Origin: Holothuria scabra
Taxonomy: Eukaryota > Echinodermata > Holothuroidea > Aspidochirotida > Holothuriidae
Assembly: GCA_037179385.1 (NCBI GenBank)
Contig: CM074188.1
Span: 19,671,318-19,735,317 of the forward strand
DNA: 64,000 bases
Direction: 5' to 3'
Part shown: piece after piece, positions 35,901-44,930 of the stretch
Position numbering within the stretch: the stretch's first letter is position 1
How the letters are laid out: each line of letters begins with the position of its first letter
Made by a program: the position numbers and the translations under genes
Notes under the pieces: generated by a model
Database searches by the model: none
Seen by the model: only the letters and a program-made list of their open reading frames with translations
What the model was told of the DNA's origin: nothing

Positions 35901-36904
35901 TAAGCGTAATGCAAAGGTATAAAGAACCATCTATCGGGTACACGCTGCCTGTTTTCACACGGACGTGTTAAGGTTGGTGTAGATATGCCTCATTCACAAC
36001 ATTGACTGGACTGCATGAAGTTTGTTTCAGCCCACTTTCACCATCTTACTCCCTTTTTCCAACCCCTGAACTATTTTACAATTTATGACATTTTGCAAAT
36101 ATTGCAAACACATTTAATAACAAGAGCCCAATGGGCACTGTGGTTCCTTGCTGGATGTTATAAGAACTAGTGTACAGCCAGGCTTCGAAATAGAGCGAAG
36201 CGATCGCTCATACTCAATGTTTGTAACATCTTCACAAGGGGTATTTTAGTACTTATATTGATATCAATGATTAAATTTTTGTGGTCTAACTTACATTCAA
36301 CTTGTATAATGCTTGGTGATCCTTCAAAAACATTTCCTCATGTCCATATGTATTTATTTTTATAATCAAACTTGATAATTATCACCATTAAAAAATACAC
36401 AATGTGGTTAGAGAGAGAAAAACACCCCCTTGTACTTCTCTCATAAGTTATTTTTACCTGCTCTCAAAAAAAAAACTTGCTATTACTTTAAAACAATCTA
36501 CCATTTGTCTTGTTTGCTATCTCTACACAGAAACAGGGTTTATTCAGCAGTTAAGCAGAAAGCAAGTGATTAATGGGGTGTGATAATAGAATGAGGATTA
36601 GGTTACCAGACAGACCACAGCAGTATTAAAGAGACATGCTGTATAATCCATGCATTGCTTCCACTGGCAGAGAGACCAGTTTAATGCAGTGTGGCCTGTG
36701 CTCATTTAAATCTACAGATTTCAGTTACTGCCCTCTTACAACTTTGAATGATCTAAAAATCTGTGTACAACCCGAAGCAATCATTACTGAACGAATGTAA
36801 AGGCCAAATTTCTTAGGTGTTTGGGTGTGTAAGCATGCAAAACCAGGTGAAATTCTATTGAACCTATCTTTATCTAGCTTACAACATTTTCTAAATCGCA
36901 TTTT
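32981..36904. other. No gene recognised in ~3.9 kb
   Basis: Short frames near 33145, 33379, 34103, 34477 and 35196 lack family features. 35640-35725 (minus) contains GTGCTCAGCGGATAGAGTGC, which resembles the A-box side of a tRNA, but no tRNA fold follows. A C10 run lies at 34691. Confidence 0.35.
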
Positions 36905-37330
36905 CAGTGGTTGACCTCCAGTGACATTGATGACCTTTGACCTTAACCAAACACAGATTGATTTGAAATCTGTCCTTTTTACCTGGAAATACTGTGTTTG
37001 ACCCCTGGTGACCCCAGATGACCCCTTGACCTTCACCAAACATATCAGATTTCATCCTTACACAATAACATACCCACACACCAAGTATGAAATCTATCCA
37101 AGTTTCCTACCTTGAAATATCATGTTGAGAAGGTTTTTAGTTTTTGACCTCTGGTGACCCCAAATGACCTTTGACCTCCACCAAAAACGATAGGGCACAC
37201 CTTCAAACTATGGCACTTCTATATACCAAGTTTCGATTTAATCCAACTTTCCCTTGTTGAGTTACAGCGTACCCAAGCTGGCGTCACAGACACACACACA
37301 CCCATACACACACACACACACACGCACGCC
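36905..37330. repeat. Repeat with TGACCTTTGACCT units, ending in (CA)n
   Basis: Three related blocks near 36911, 37000 and 37145 each have 'gacctc.ggtgacccc.gatgacctttgacct.caccaaa' character. They are followed by 'accaagtttcgatttaatcc', 'gttgagttacagcgt' and a CA-rich tail at 37288-37324. The word TGACCTTTGACCT is a DR1-type nuclear-receptor element. This looks like a dispersed repeat with a microsatellite tail. Confidence 0.65.
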
Positions 37331-38884
37331 AAGCTGACTACATAGGTTCCTTTTGCTAACGCAAGGAACCAACAAGAAGTATCTGCAATTGCATCTAAAG
37401 ACCTATATCCAAAATCTGGGCCCCTGTAAACCCTGAACAGCACCTTAATGTCAGCAATTCTAAACCGTCATTTAGTGAAATTGAGGAAATCTAGAGGTAA
37501 CTCATCATTGTACAATATTCATGATACTGATAAGTCGAGAAATTAAAAGCTAGAAGCAGATGGACCCTATAGCTTTAGCCGACTAAATCAAAGCAACACT
37601 TGTCTGCTCGGATGTGTCTATTTCTCAGTGGCAATTTGCTATTCAGTTTCTTTACACGGGTGTTTTATGACGACGTCTTCGTCAATAAGTTTGTAATAAA
37701 AGTCTTTATCTTTTCCCTTATTTTACTCATTCGAATCTACAATTCGGTAGACCAAATAATTAAACAACAAAAGAAAACCTGAAGCTAATTTCTTTATTTG
37801 CATTTCATGCTATTGTTGGATTTTATTTACAACTATTTCGCAATCCTTTCATCATAATTTCACAATTCTACATAGAAAACTGATTAATAATAATAGCGTA
37901 ATAGTAATAATATGGAGATAATATGACAATTATAACATACGATCTGCTATAACATAAGACATGGGTGGACGCGTCACCAAGGTCATAAGTTAGCCTCCTG
38001 CCTTGTGTGAGACAAAAGGACCACAGCTGGATTAAGTTTACAATTAGTAGCTAAGAAAAAGACGTGGACTTAGAGAACCAATGGATATTACGTGCTACAA
38101 TACAAAGAATTTGAAAAAGAGTTTTAGATTGGCCAAAATAGGTAACAGAAATGAATATTCAGCACTTTAGTGGATAGAACATTCACAAACCATTTACAAC
38201 ACACGTTGGAAACAGTACACCAATCTGATGACTAAGCTGACTGGCCCCTCATAGGAAGAAGATGATTTCAAAGACAGTGGATACATTTAGAGTTTAAAAC
38301 CCTGAAGTTTTGCAAATAAACACCATTAACGTTGGACAGAATTTCGAAATTAAAAGAAAAAACCAATTTATCAAAGTACGAGGAGAACAGAATATTATTT
38401 ATGTCATCAACTTTTTTAAATTAACCAGAACTGGCAATTACAGAGTAAACAAAAAGAAAAACTACCCAATCAAAGTGCGAATCAGCTGCAATTGGCACGT
38501 CTGTTTCAATTATTCTACTAGCTTAAGATCAGCCGTTAGTCTATATGCTGTGCGAGATTCCAGTTTTTTGCGGTCGGAACATATCACAGGCCTTCTAAAA
38601 CCCATAATTCAACATCGCTAAACAGGCAAACACTGAAATGTTTTCATAATGTGAACAGGAGCTGTGTTAGTTATGTGCTGAATGACTGGTATGCTGTGTG
38701 AGTTCAGTAGCTTGGTCAATAAATTTTATGCCAGGAATGTTGTTTCCACCTTGGCACGCAGTGTTTACCGGTGCCTTGTCCCAGTTATATTTTACACGCA
38801 GGGTTTCTCTAGCTTATGACGCTCCAAAGCAGACACCTTGGTAAAATTGTTGGACCCTTGATCAACTTTCATCGATATCAATGG
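37331..38884. other. No gene recognised
   Basis: An open 103-codon plus-strand frame (38310-38621) is Lys/Asn-rich and looks like chance in AT-rich DNA. Confidence 0.35.
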
Positions 38885-39005
38885 GATATCAAACCTCAAT
38901 AGCAGTCGATTACCAGTTATCGGATCGATTATTGGATATAAGTCGATGTCCAATTATCTATCCGATAAATCCATTATCCATTTATTTATCCGATCAATTA
39001 TCTTA
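38885..39005. repeat. Degenerate ATTATC(C/G)GAT-rich patch
   Basis: TTATCGGATC, TTATTGGATA, TTATCTATCC, TTATCCATTT, TTATCCGATC and TTATCTTAACCG words crowd ~120 bp without a fixed period. Confidence 0.5.
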
Positions 39006-39104
39006 ACCGATGGCAATACTGTACTACTCACAGGTCAAAAAAATAAACGTGCTTAAATCAATCGTTTGTCTGTCAGCTCACAATTATACTTTTTCTTTCA
39101 ATAG

Positions 39105-39250
39105 TTCCAACGGTCAAAGGAGACCGGTGCCATGGTCCTGGAACACTGGAGAACAAGGGCACGTGAAGAAGCCACGCCACTCATTGATGAAGACGATAAT
39201 AGAGGACCACTTTTCCGTGTTCGGGGGGCCAAAGCATCCGTACCATTCTT
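39105..39250 (+). CDS. Candidate 146-bp exon, unassigned
   Basis: A pyrimidine tract and AG (tttttctttcaatag|TTCC) precede 39105, and a donor (TT|GTAAGG) follows 39250. One frame opens exactly at the acceptor and stops just inside the putative intron. It encodes a charged peptide (RSKETGAMVLEHWRTRAREE.. then PLIDEDDNRGPLF). A second frame is also open. I cannot name a family. It would be transcribed toward the 3' end of the START-domain gene. Confidence 0.3.
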
Positions 39251-39519
39251 GTAAGGCAAACGATTTCTGCTACAAATGTCCTTTTCAAAATTTTGACTAA
39301 GGTCCTTTTTCGCATGAGCATGACTGCATGAGCAGTGAGCAGTGACTGCTAGTGTATATGAGCCATAGCCGACGTCACGTCAGGTAGCCTTCAACGATTG
39401 TGGTATATCCACGGTGTCCAGAATGATGTTTTACACTGCTGTGGTTTTACGTCGCGTTACTGAGGTAATATATTCATAGCATATAAAGGAGGATCAACTC
39501 TTCAAATTTTAGCCACCAG

Positions 39520-39660
39520 TAGAGATTTTCACGTGACGTCAGCCCGTTTCATTTTGGCATATTTGCGGTCATGCACTTTTCATGCGCAGATTGTGTGTTA
39601 TAGATACGCGCGCACTACAGGTCTTAGTTTCAAATGATGCACAACGGGCGCATCGTCGTC
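39520..39660 (+). repeat. Sequence shared with Penelope element A 3' part
   Basis: TTCACGTGACGTCA and TTATAGATACGCGCGCACTA correspond in order to TTCACGTGACGTAA and TTATTGATACGCGCGCATGA at 42309-42372. Either a Penelope-derived fragment or a shared older repeat. CACGTGACGTCA joins an E-box and a CRE half. Confidence 0.5.
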
Positions 39661-40609
39661 ACAGACCGACGTGAGCGTGCAACGAAGTGGCGTTGGTGAT
39701 AGTCTCTACGGAATATTAATAGGTCACATATGGTTACTGTGAAGACATGGCAAACATAGATTTTGCCTGAAAAAGGATCATATCCTGCCCAATTATTGGG
39801 TCAGCAAACCTCTGCAGCGTTAAACACGGGGGGGGGGGGGGGGTTAATTACCGTAATCTTGTAATAAAGAAAATGAAATTTAAACATCAACTTTAAACTA
39901 AGGGATACTTCATGTATCTATTTCCCTCTTTTCATCACTATGTTTAAAATCAATTGGATTAACAGATTAGGCATATGTATTAACACGTATCAAGTGCCTT
40001 TTGGGTTCGGCTTCAGTTTGCTGTTACGCAAAACACATGCTCCATTGACTAATATTGAATGGGCATCGATCTACCAATCAATGTCACTCATCAAACAATG
40101 CAAAGAATGATTTGAAAGAAAATTTTTCATTTTTTGACTTAGATTCGAATTAGACTATACGAAGGTATGAAAATAAGACAAGATGCTTTTATGTCTATTT
40201 GAAACGATATGCAAAGGATATTTAAACACGATTTTCACTACTGCGCTACCCACCCCAAGAAACAGTACTTTAAAAGAAACTGTGCCATACGTACAGATAA
40301 GGTCTTGCAACAACTTTTGCTAGGGTTTTTCACAATTTTCTGGAGGTTCTGATAAGATATACTTGTTACGACGTCATAGGGCATGACGTTCAGACAGTGG
40401 GTTAACAATGTTTATATAAGGTCACCAACATCGAGTGCTGCAAAAATCGAGTGCTGTAGGTACCAATAAATGTTCGTATTACATTTCCGACGAAAGGGTT
40501 ATAACTGTTGGAAGACAAAGAAAGCTGAAATGGTATCATGATAAATTTGTACATGGTTCTATTGCGATATTGTTATTGTGCTGCATACATACGTCATGGG
40601 TTTAACGTC
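39661..40609. other. No gene recognised
   Basis: A G17 run lies at 39829-39843 or close to it. The region just beyond the START gene's poly(A) signal holds nothing else that I can name. Confidence 0.35.
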
Positions 40610-40615
40610 TTTATT
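40610..40615 (-). terminator. Polyadenylation signal AATAAA of the START-domain gene
   Basis: On the minus strand AATAAA occurs 118 bases after the stop codon at 40733-40735, a normal distance for an animal 3' UTR. Confidence 0.6.
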
Positions 40616-40732
40616 CGACGATACACGCAAGTGGAGAAATGCTAACTCAGACCTGTCACACAGGATCCACAGAAAAGACTAATGGTCACGTGATTTGGGT
40701 ACGATCACCCCTTGTCCTACAGCAAAGCTGCC

Positions 40733-40889
40733 TTAGGTGCAATTCAAGTTGTTATCTTTTAGCGCTTCGTCAAGGTCACGGAAAAAGTCAATCAAGTTGG
40801 TTGGAAGGGCGGACTCGACCACCGACTTCGGAAGCATCCCGCTCAGATCAGTCTGTACGATGTTTACGACATAGCACTTGTCTGGTTCC
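40733..40889 (-). CDS. STARD5: START-domain lipid-transfer protein, terminal exon (exon 4 of those found)
   Basis: Acceptor tgtatcacacgcag|GGAACC at 40890/40889; stop TAA at 40733-40735. Joined to the previous exon (..GAAGG + G) the peptide reads GEPDKCYVVNIVQTDLSGML then PKSVVESALP and a final helix. The known StARD5 C-terminus has GEP.K...TDLSG.LP..VV.S..P in the same order; this stretch is the last strand and the lid/C-terminal helix of the START fold. Family role: START proteins bind a single sterol or bile-acid type lipid in a hydrophobic pocket; StARD4/5/6 members are cytosolic and START-only. Orthology to StARD5 rather than StARD4/6 is a judgement from remembered motifs. The phase (2+1) fits exactly. 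Confidence 0.88.
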
Positions 40890-41012
40890 CTGCGTGTGAT
40901 ACAAAATAAAAAAAGTTCCATCTTTATGATGATCTCTGTCATTTTTTTTTATTTTTCTTAATTCCCCCCCCCCCCACTCTCTGGCAAAGAGCCACCCCGC
41001 GACACCAATCTA

Positions 41013-41150
41013 TAGAACTGCTTCCCAAGGAAGGTATACGTCTACTGAAGAACTGACCAACCTCAAGGCCTGTAGACCATTTACATCATTGGTCTGTCAT
41101 GTATGGCTCCATTGTACATTCTAGATGGAAAGAACAGATAGTAAAAAGCG
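41013..41150 (-). mobile_element. U2-headed SINE, copy 3 (5' truncated)
   Basis: On the minus strand this reads CTATCTGTTCTTTCCATCTA, then GACAGACCAATGATGTAAAT, GGTTGGTCA and CTTCAGTAGACGTATA, ending GGGAAGCAG. The order matches the units at 60902-61233. The conserved SINE head (TCTCGGCCTTTTGCC) is missing, but CTATCTGTTCTT is closer to true U2 snRNA than in the other copies. Confidence 0.7.
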
Positions 41151-41929
41151 ATACGTTTGCCTCCAATATTTTCAGTGGTGGGGTGATCGCTCCCCAGATC
41201 CCCCAGGCCGACACCCTGGCATACCCATGCATTCACTATTACTTATGAGCTATTTGCAAGGTTTCAACGTAAATTTTCTTGACTCAATTCCAGTCTATTG
41301 AGAAAGCAAGGCTCTTATAAACTAGCATCCATCCTACTAATCAGTGGTATTGCTATAGGCTGTCGTATTCTTTGATTGGCTCTTGAAAGTCAAGTGACAA
41401 TATCTCTTCTCCTCAAAATGTGAAAATTACAAGGAGTGATTGCTTGCCTTACATGGAACATGGGAAGTCCTACCATATTATAAAGATAATTTGAAGAGAG
41501 ATATGGAGAAAATTGTGAGATTTAGCTGGCGCTTCAAGAGCAACTTGGAGCGATTGTTCTTGTCATTTAAATAAGAGTGAATTTAAAAGAAAATGCATTA
41601 AATAATACTGTATTTTTTCGCTTAATTTATGACATGTAACAACGCCAGATTTCCCCAGAACAGAAAACATGCATGTCCTAAATATGGAAAGTGTATAAAG
41701 CAATCCCACACAATTTCGAAACTCTACACTACAAACCTAGGTACTCATTCAACAGATTCCATGAACAGAAAAAATACCAACACGAACTGAGACACTACCA
41801 TAAAACGGCTGACGCACACTCTTTAACAAGGTATTTCTTGATAAGCCGTTTTCTTTGTATTGAATCTCCATTGAATCACTTGCCCTGACAATGATATACT
41901 GAGGGGATGTATGTAAGTTGGGAATACAT
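41151..41929. other. No gene recognised (intron)
   Basis: A diverged patch near 41390-41480 resembles the palindromic MITE at 4465 ('tctcctcaaaatgtgaaaat'). Nothing else. Confidence 0.35.
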
Positions 41930-41930
41930 T

Positions 41931-42005
<75 letters not shown>

Positions 42006-42013
42006 CAAATTGG

Positions 42014-42068
<55 letters not shown>
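41930..42068. repeat. (TA)n tract abutting Penelope element A
   Basis: About 140 bp of TA dinucleotides, broken by 'taaatcaaattgg' at 42001. It touches the left end of element A. Confidence 0.95.
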
Positions 42069-42071
<3 letters not shown>

Positions 42072-42298
42072 AAATAAGAGGAAAATCCGGAGAGACAAAG
42101 ATGGACAAAAGAGAGTACTAATTTTTTTTAGTCAGATATTTCCGCCCCACCTGGGGCCTTCCTCGGTGACAAATGAACAAAGCTTAAAATTTAAACATAC
42201 ACAATGGCATATGCGTTAAAAGTAGAGATAAGATCGTTACGAAATAATAAAGAAGAATGTTACGAAATAATAAAGACGCGCATCGTGTTGCGTCATAA
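42069..42298. repeat. Penelope A terminal repeat, left
   Basis: Matches the reverse complement of 44227-44457 at nearly every base; shared words include 'ggacaaaagagagtactaat' and 'aataataaagacgcgcatcg'. The match ends at 'gcgtcata'. Confidence 0.9.
42131..42170 (-). ncRNA. Hammerhead-like motif in Penelope A, left end
   Basis: On the minus strand: GTCA (stem I), CCGAGGA (core; canonical is CUGANGA), a GCCCC/GGGGC stem II with AGGT loop, GAAA, then ATATC and TGAC closing stem I. U4 is replaced by C, so cleavage activity is doubtful. Confidence 0.5.
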
Positions 42299-42627
42299 TC
42301 AAGGATCTTCACGTGACGTAAAAGCGTTACTGCCCAAGCACTGGGAGTGGGTTATTGATACGCGCGCATGACTCGACCTTAGTTACAAAGGAAGTACAGT
42401 ACAGAGAGAGAGACGCGCAGAGCTATGAAGAGCGGTGAGGAGCCTCTGGAGTAAGAATTAAAAAATTATAAAATGTATCTATTGTGCCAGAAAACGAAAA
42501 CTTGACGAAGCTTATTACAGTGAGATCCTACTATAGACGGGAGAAACAAAGCTCTAAGAGTACCATTCTTAATAATATCGATGAGAAAACTTAGGGTAGA
42601 GAAGAACGAGAAAATAGTTTCAGATAG

Positions 42628-44226
42628 TTAACTGATAAGGTACCTTAAAAAAGTTACAAATTTAACAAAGGAATATCCCTTAAGTAGTCCCATATCTCTG
42701 TTTAAGCCGGATTTGAATGATTTAACTCGGAGGATCCACTTCAGTTCTTGTTTTTTTCTCTCCGAAGCAGATCTAAATCCTGAAGCTACAAGGACGCATT
42801 TCATGTCATGAATGTTATGGTTCTCAGAATTAAAATGTTCCGCCACTGGGAAGCCACTCCATTTGTCTCGGATGGATTTTTTGTGGTTGTTAAATCTCAT
42901 CCTGAAGGGAGTGGCGGTTTCTCCCACATAGTTGCCTAGTTGACATTTGGTACAGTAAAGGATGTAAATGACGTTATGTGAGTCACAAGTGAGACTGGGG
43001 GTCTGATGGTGAAGTTATTACCAGGTGGTTTCGCAATTGATGGAGTTGCAAATTTGGCAACGTGGTTTTCTGCATTTGAAATTACCCGTACTGTCGAAAT
43101 CTAGAGGAAGGGAGGAGGAAGTAAGGATATACTTCAAATTAGGTGTTTGCCTTCTCCCATGAAGAGGGGTTTTTGAAAAAAGGGGGCGAAGGGATTCCTC
43201 TTCACTGAGAATTCTGAAGTCGCTACGTAGCATTTTGGACAAATTTTCAGTGGCGGGATGATAGTCGAACACCATGGGAATACGATCGTTATCGGGCTTA
43301 GTTTTGTATTGTAAGAGGTCTGCGCGAGTGTACTTCGAGAGTTTGGAAATTTCATTAATTATTCATTTGAGGGGATAGTCGCTAAAGGGAAGATGGCCAA
43401 CAAAAATGGCGAGCTGATGTTCAAAATCTTCAATATTAGAACAGATTCTTTTGATTCTAAGACCTCGGCTAAAAATATTAGATTTCTTGAGAGGTAGGGG
43501 GTGGCAGCTATGAAAATTAAGGTACTGGTGGTTATCTGTAGGCTTCGAGTAGAGCGACGTGAAGATACGGGAATTATCAAGTTTGACAAGGACGTCGAGG
43601 AAGGGAATGGCACGGTTGGAGTGGTCAATGGTGAAAGAAATACTGTCATGGAAATTGTTGATAAGGAGTGAAAGTTTAGGAGTGACGTTTTACCGTGAGG
43701 CCATATGAAGAGAATATCATCTATTTAACGGTAGTAGTGGATGGGTTTAGAGGGGGAAGAGGCAATCATTTTTTTCTTCTAAACAAGCCATAAAAATGTT
43801 AGCATAGCTGGGTGCCATTTTTGTTCCCATGGCTGTACCTTTAATTTGGAGAAAATTCCTATTATTAAAGGTGAAATCGTTATGTGTCAAAACAAATTCA
43901 ATAAGTCGGCAAATGTCATTAACAAAATTAGGAGGTTCACCCTTTTTAGTGAGAAACTCTCTACAAGCTTGTATACCATCGGCGTGGGGGATATTAGAGT
44001 ACAGGGCCGAGACGTCTAAGGTGACCAAAAGTGAATTGGGGGGTAAAGTCGGAATATCGCTTAAAATTCTTAAGAAATATGTAGTGTCTTGAACAAAGCT
44101 AGTGATACTGTTAACATAAGGATTCAAGATGGAATCAATAAACCCTGATAAAGGTTCGGTGAGGGTGCCTATTCCTGAGATAATGGGTCGTCCTGGAGGT
44201 ATGATATTGAGTAATTTGGATAGTTC
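42628..44226 (-). pseudogene. Penelope reverse transcriptase/GIY-YIG endonuclease remnant
   Basis: Reading from 44226 down: GRPIISGIGTLTEPLSGF; motif A VTLDVSALYSNIPH; motif B IKGTAMGTKMAPS; then a frameshift. The catalytic motif C reads YYR-stop-IDD, with TAA at 43725-43727 where a Tyr codon is expected. The CRKPRCQIC zinc-binding linker (~43045-43070) follows, then two consecutive stops just after NCETTW (near 43018), and the endonuclease start NVIYILYC..YVGETA (~42930-42985). The N-terminal RT half is absent. This copy cannot make an active protein. Intact relatives copy themselves by target-primed reverse transcription with the C-terminal GIY-YIG nuclease. Confidence 0.88.
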
Positions 44227-44457
44227 TATGACGCAACACGATGCGCGTCTTTATTATTTCGTAACATTCTTCTTTATTATTTCGAAACGATCTTATCTCT
44301 GCTTTTAACGCAATCTGCCATTGTGTATGTTTAAATTTTAAGCTTCGTTCATTTGTCACCGAGGAAGGCCCCAGGTGGGGCGGAAATATCTGACTACAAA
44401 AAATTAGTACTCTCTTTTGTCCATCTTTGTCTCTTCGGATTTTCCTCTAATTTTATA
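44227..44457. repeat. Penelope A terminal repeat, right
   Basis: Inverted copy of 42069-42298. The junction with coding sequence at 44226/44227 interrupts the RT between GRPIISG and the missing upstream part. Confidence 0.9.
44355..44394 (+). ncRNA. Hammerhead-like motif in Penelope A, right end
   Basis: Same motif as at 42131-42170 on the opposite strand because the terminal repeats are inverted. If transcribed through both, the two copies would be complementary. Confidence 0.45.
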
Positions 44458-44498
44458 TCTTCAGGAGTACACGTGGATCTTTAACTTAATCATTACTA

Positions 44499-44517
44499 TA
44501 TATATATATATATATAG
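44499..44517. repeat. (TA)n tract between Penelope A and B
   Basis: Short TA run directly at the 3' terminus of element B. Confidence 0.9.
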
Positions 44518-44562
44518 GTCGAAAAGAGGTAGTAAAAAGTGCTTAAAAGTTTGCGGAAAACT

Positions 44563-44598
44563 CCACGACGTTTCGGGTATAAACCCTTCATCAGGTGG
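44563..44598 (-). ncRNA. Hammerhead ribozyme candidate, Penelope B
   Basis: On the minus strand: CCAC (stem I), CTGATGA (canonical core), an A, then GGGT-TTAT-ACCC stem II, GAAA, then CGTC and GTGG closing stem I. There is no helix III loop: the self-complementary ACGT could form helix III only between two molecules, as described for minimal Penelope hammerheads. The expected cut is after GTC. The motif is 36 nt, the same length as that at 48677. Confidence 0.7.
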
Positions 44599-44930
44599 CA
44601 AAAACCAAACTGAACAACCAACAGTAACAATTGGACACGACAAACATCAAATCCGAAGCGATCGCTGTAAAAACAGAACCGGACGAAAGTGACTGTCAGA
44701 AAACATGAGTGCGAAGGATGAAACACAAATAAAAAAAAAAAAAGAAAAAGAGCGTCCTGGATGAAAAAATGCACGTAAAAATCGAACATGTTCTTAAAAA
44801 AGGGAAAACAGGAGACAAAAACTAGCTCCGGAGAAAAAAAAAAAATTGTAAATAAGGCCTACACAGAAAAAAACGAGCACGAACGGGTAAGTGTAAAAGG
44901 AGTAAAAACTGGTACAAAAAGGGGTGAATA

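Larger units (their letters stand above)
42069..44457 (-). mobile_element. Penelope-like element A, decayed, with inverted terminal repeats
   Basis: The ~230-bp ends 42069-42298 and 44227-44457 are inverted copies of each other. Between them lies a broken minus-strand reverse transcriptase plus GIY-YIG gene (42628-44226). The right terminal repeat joins directly to mid-domain RT sequence, so the element's 5' part is missing. Penelope elements are known to carry long terminal repeats in direct or inverted arrangement and to produce 5'-truncated copies. Each end holds a hammerhead-like motif. Confidence 0.85.
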
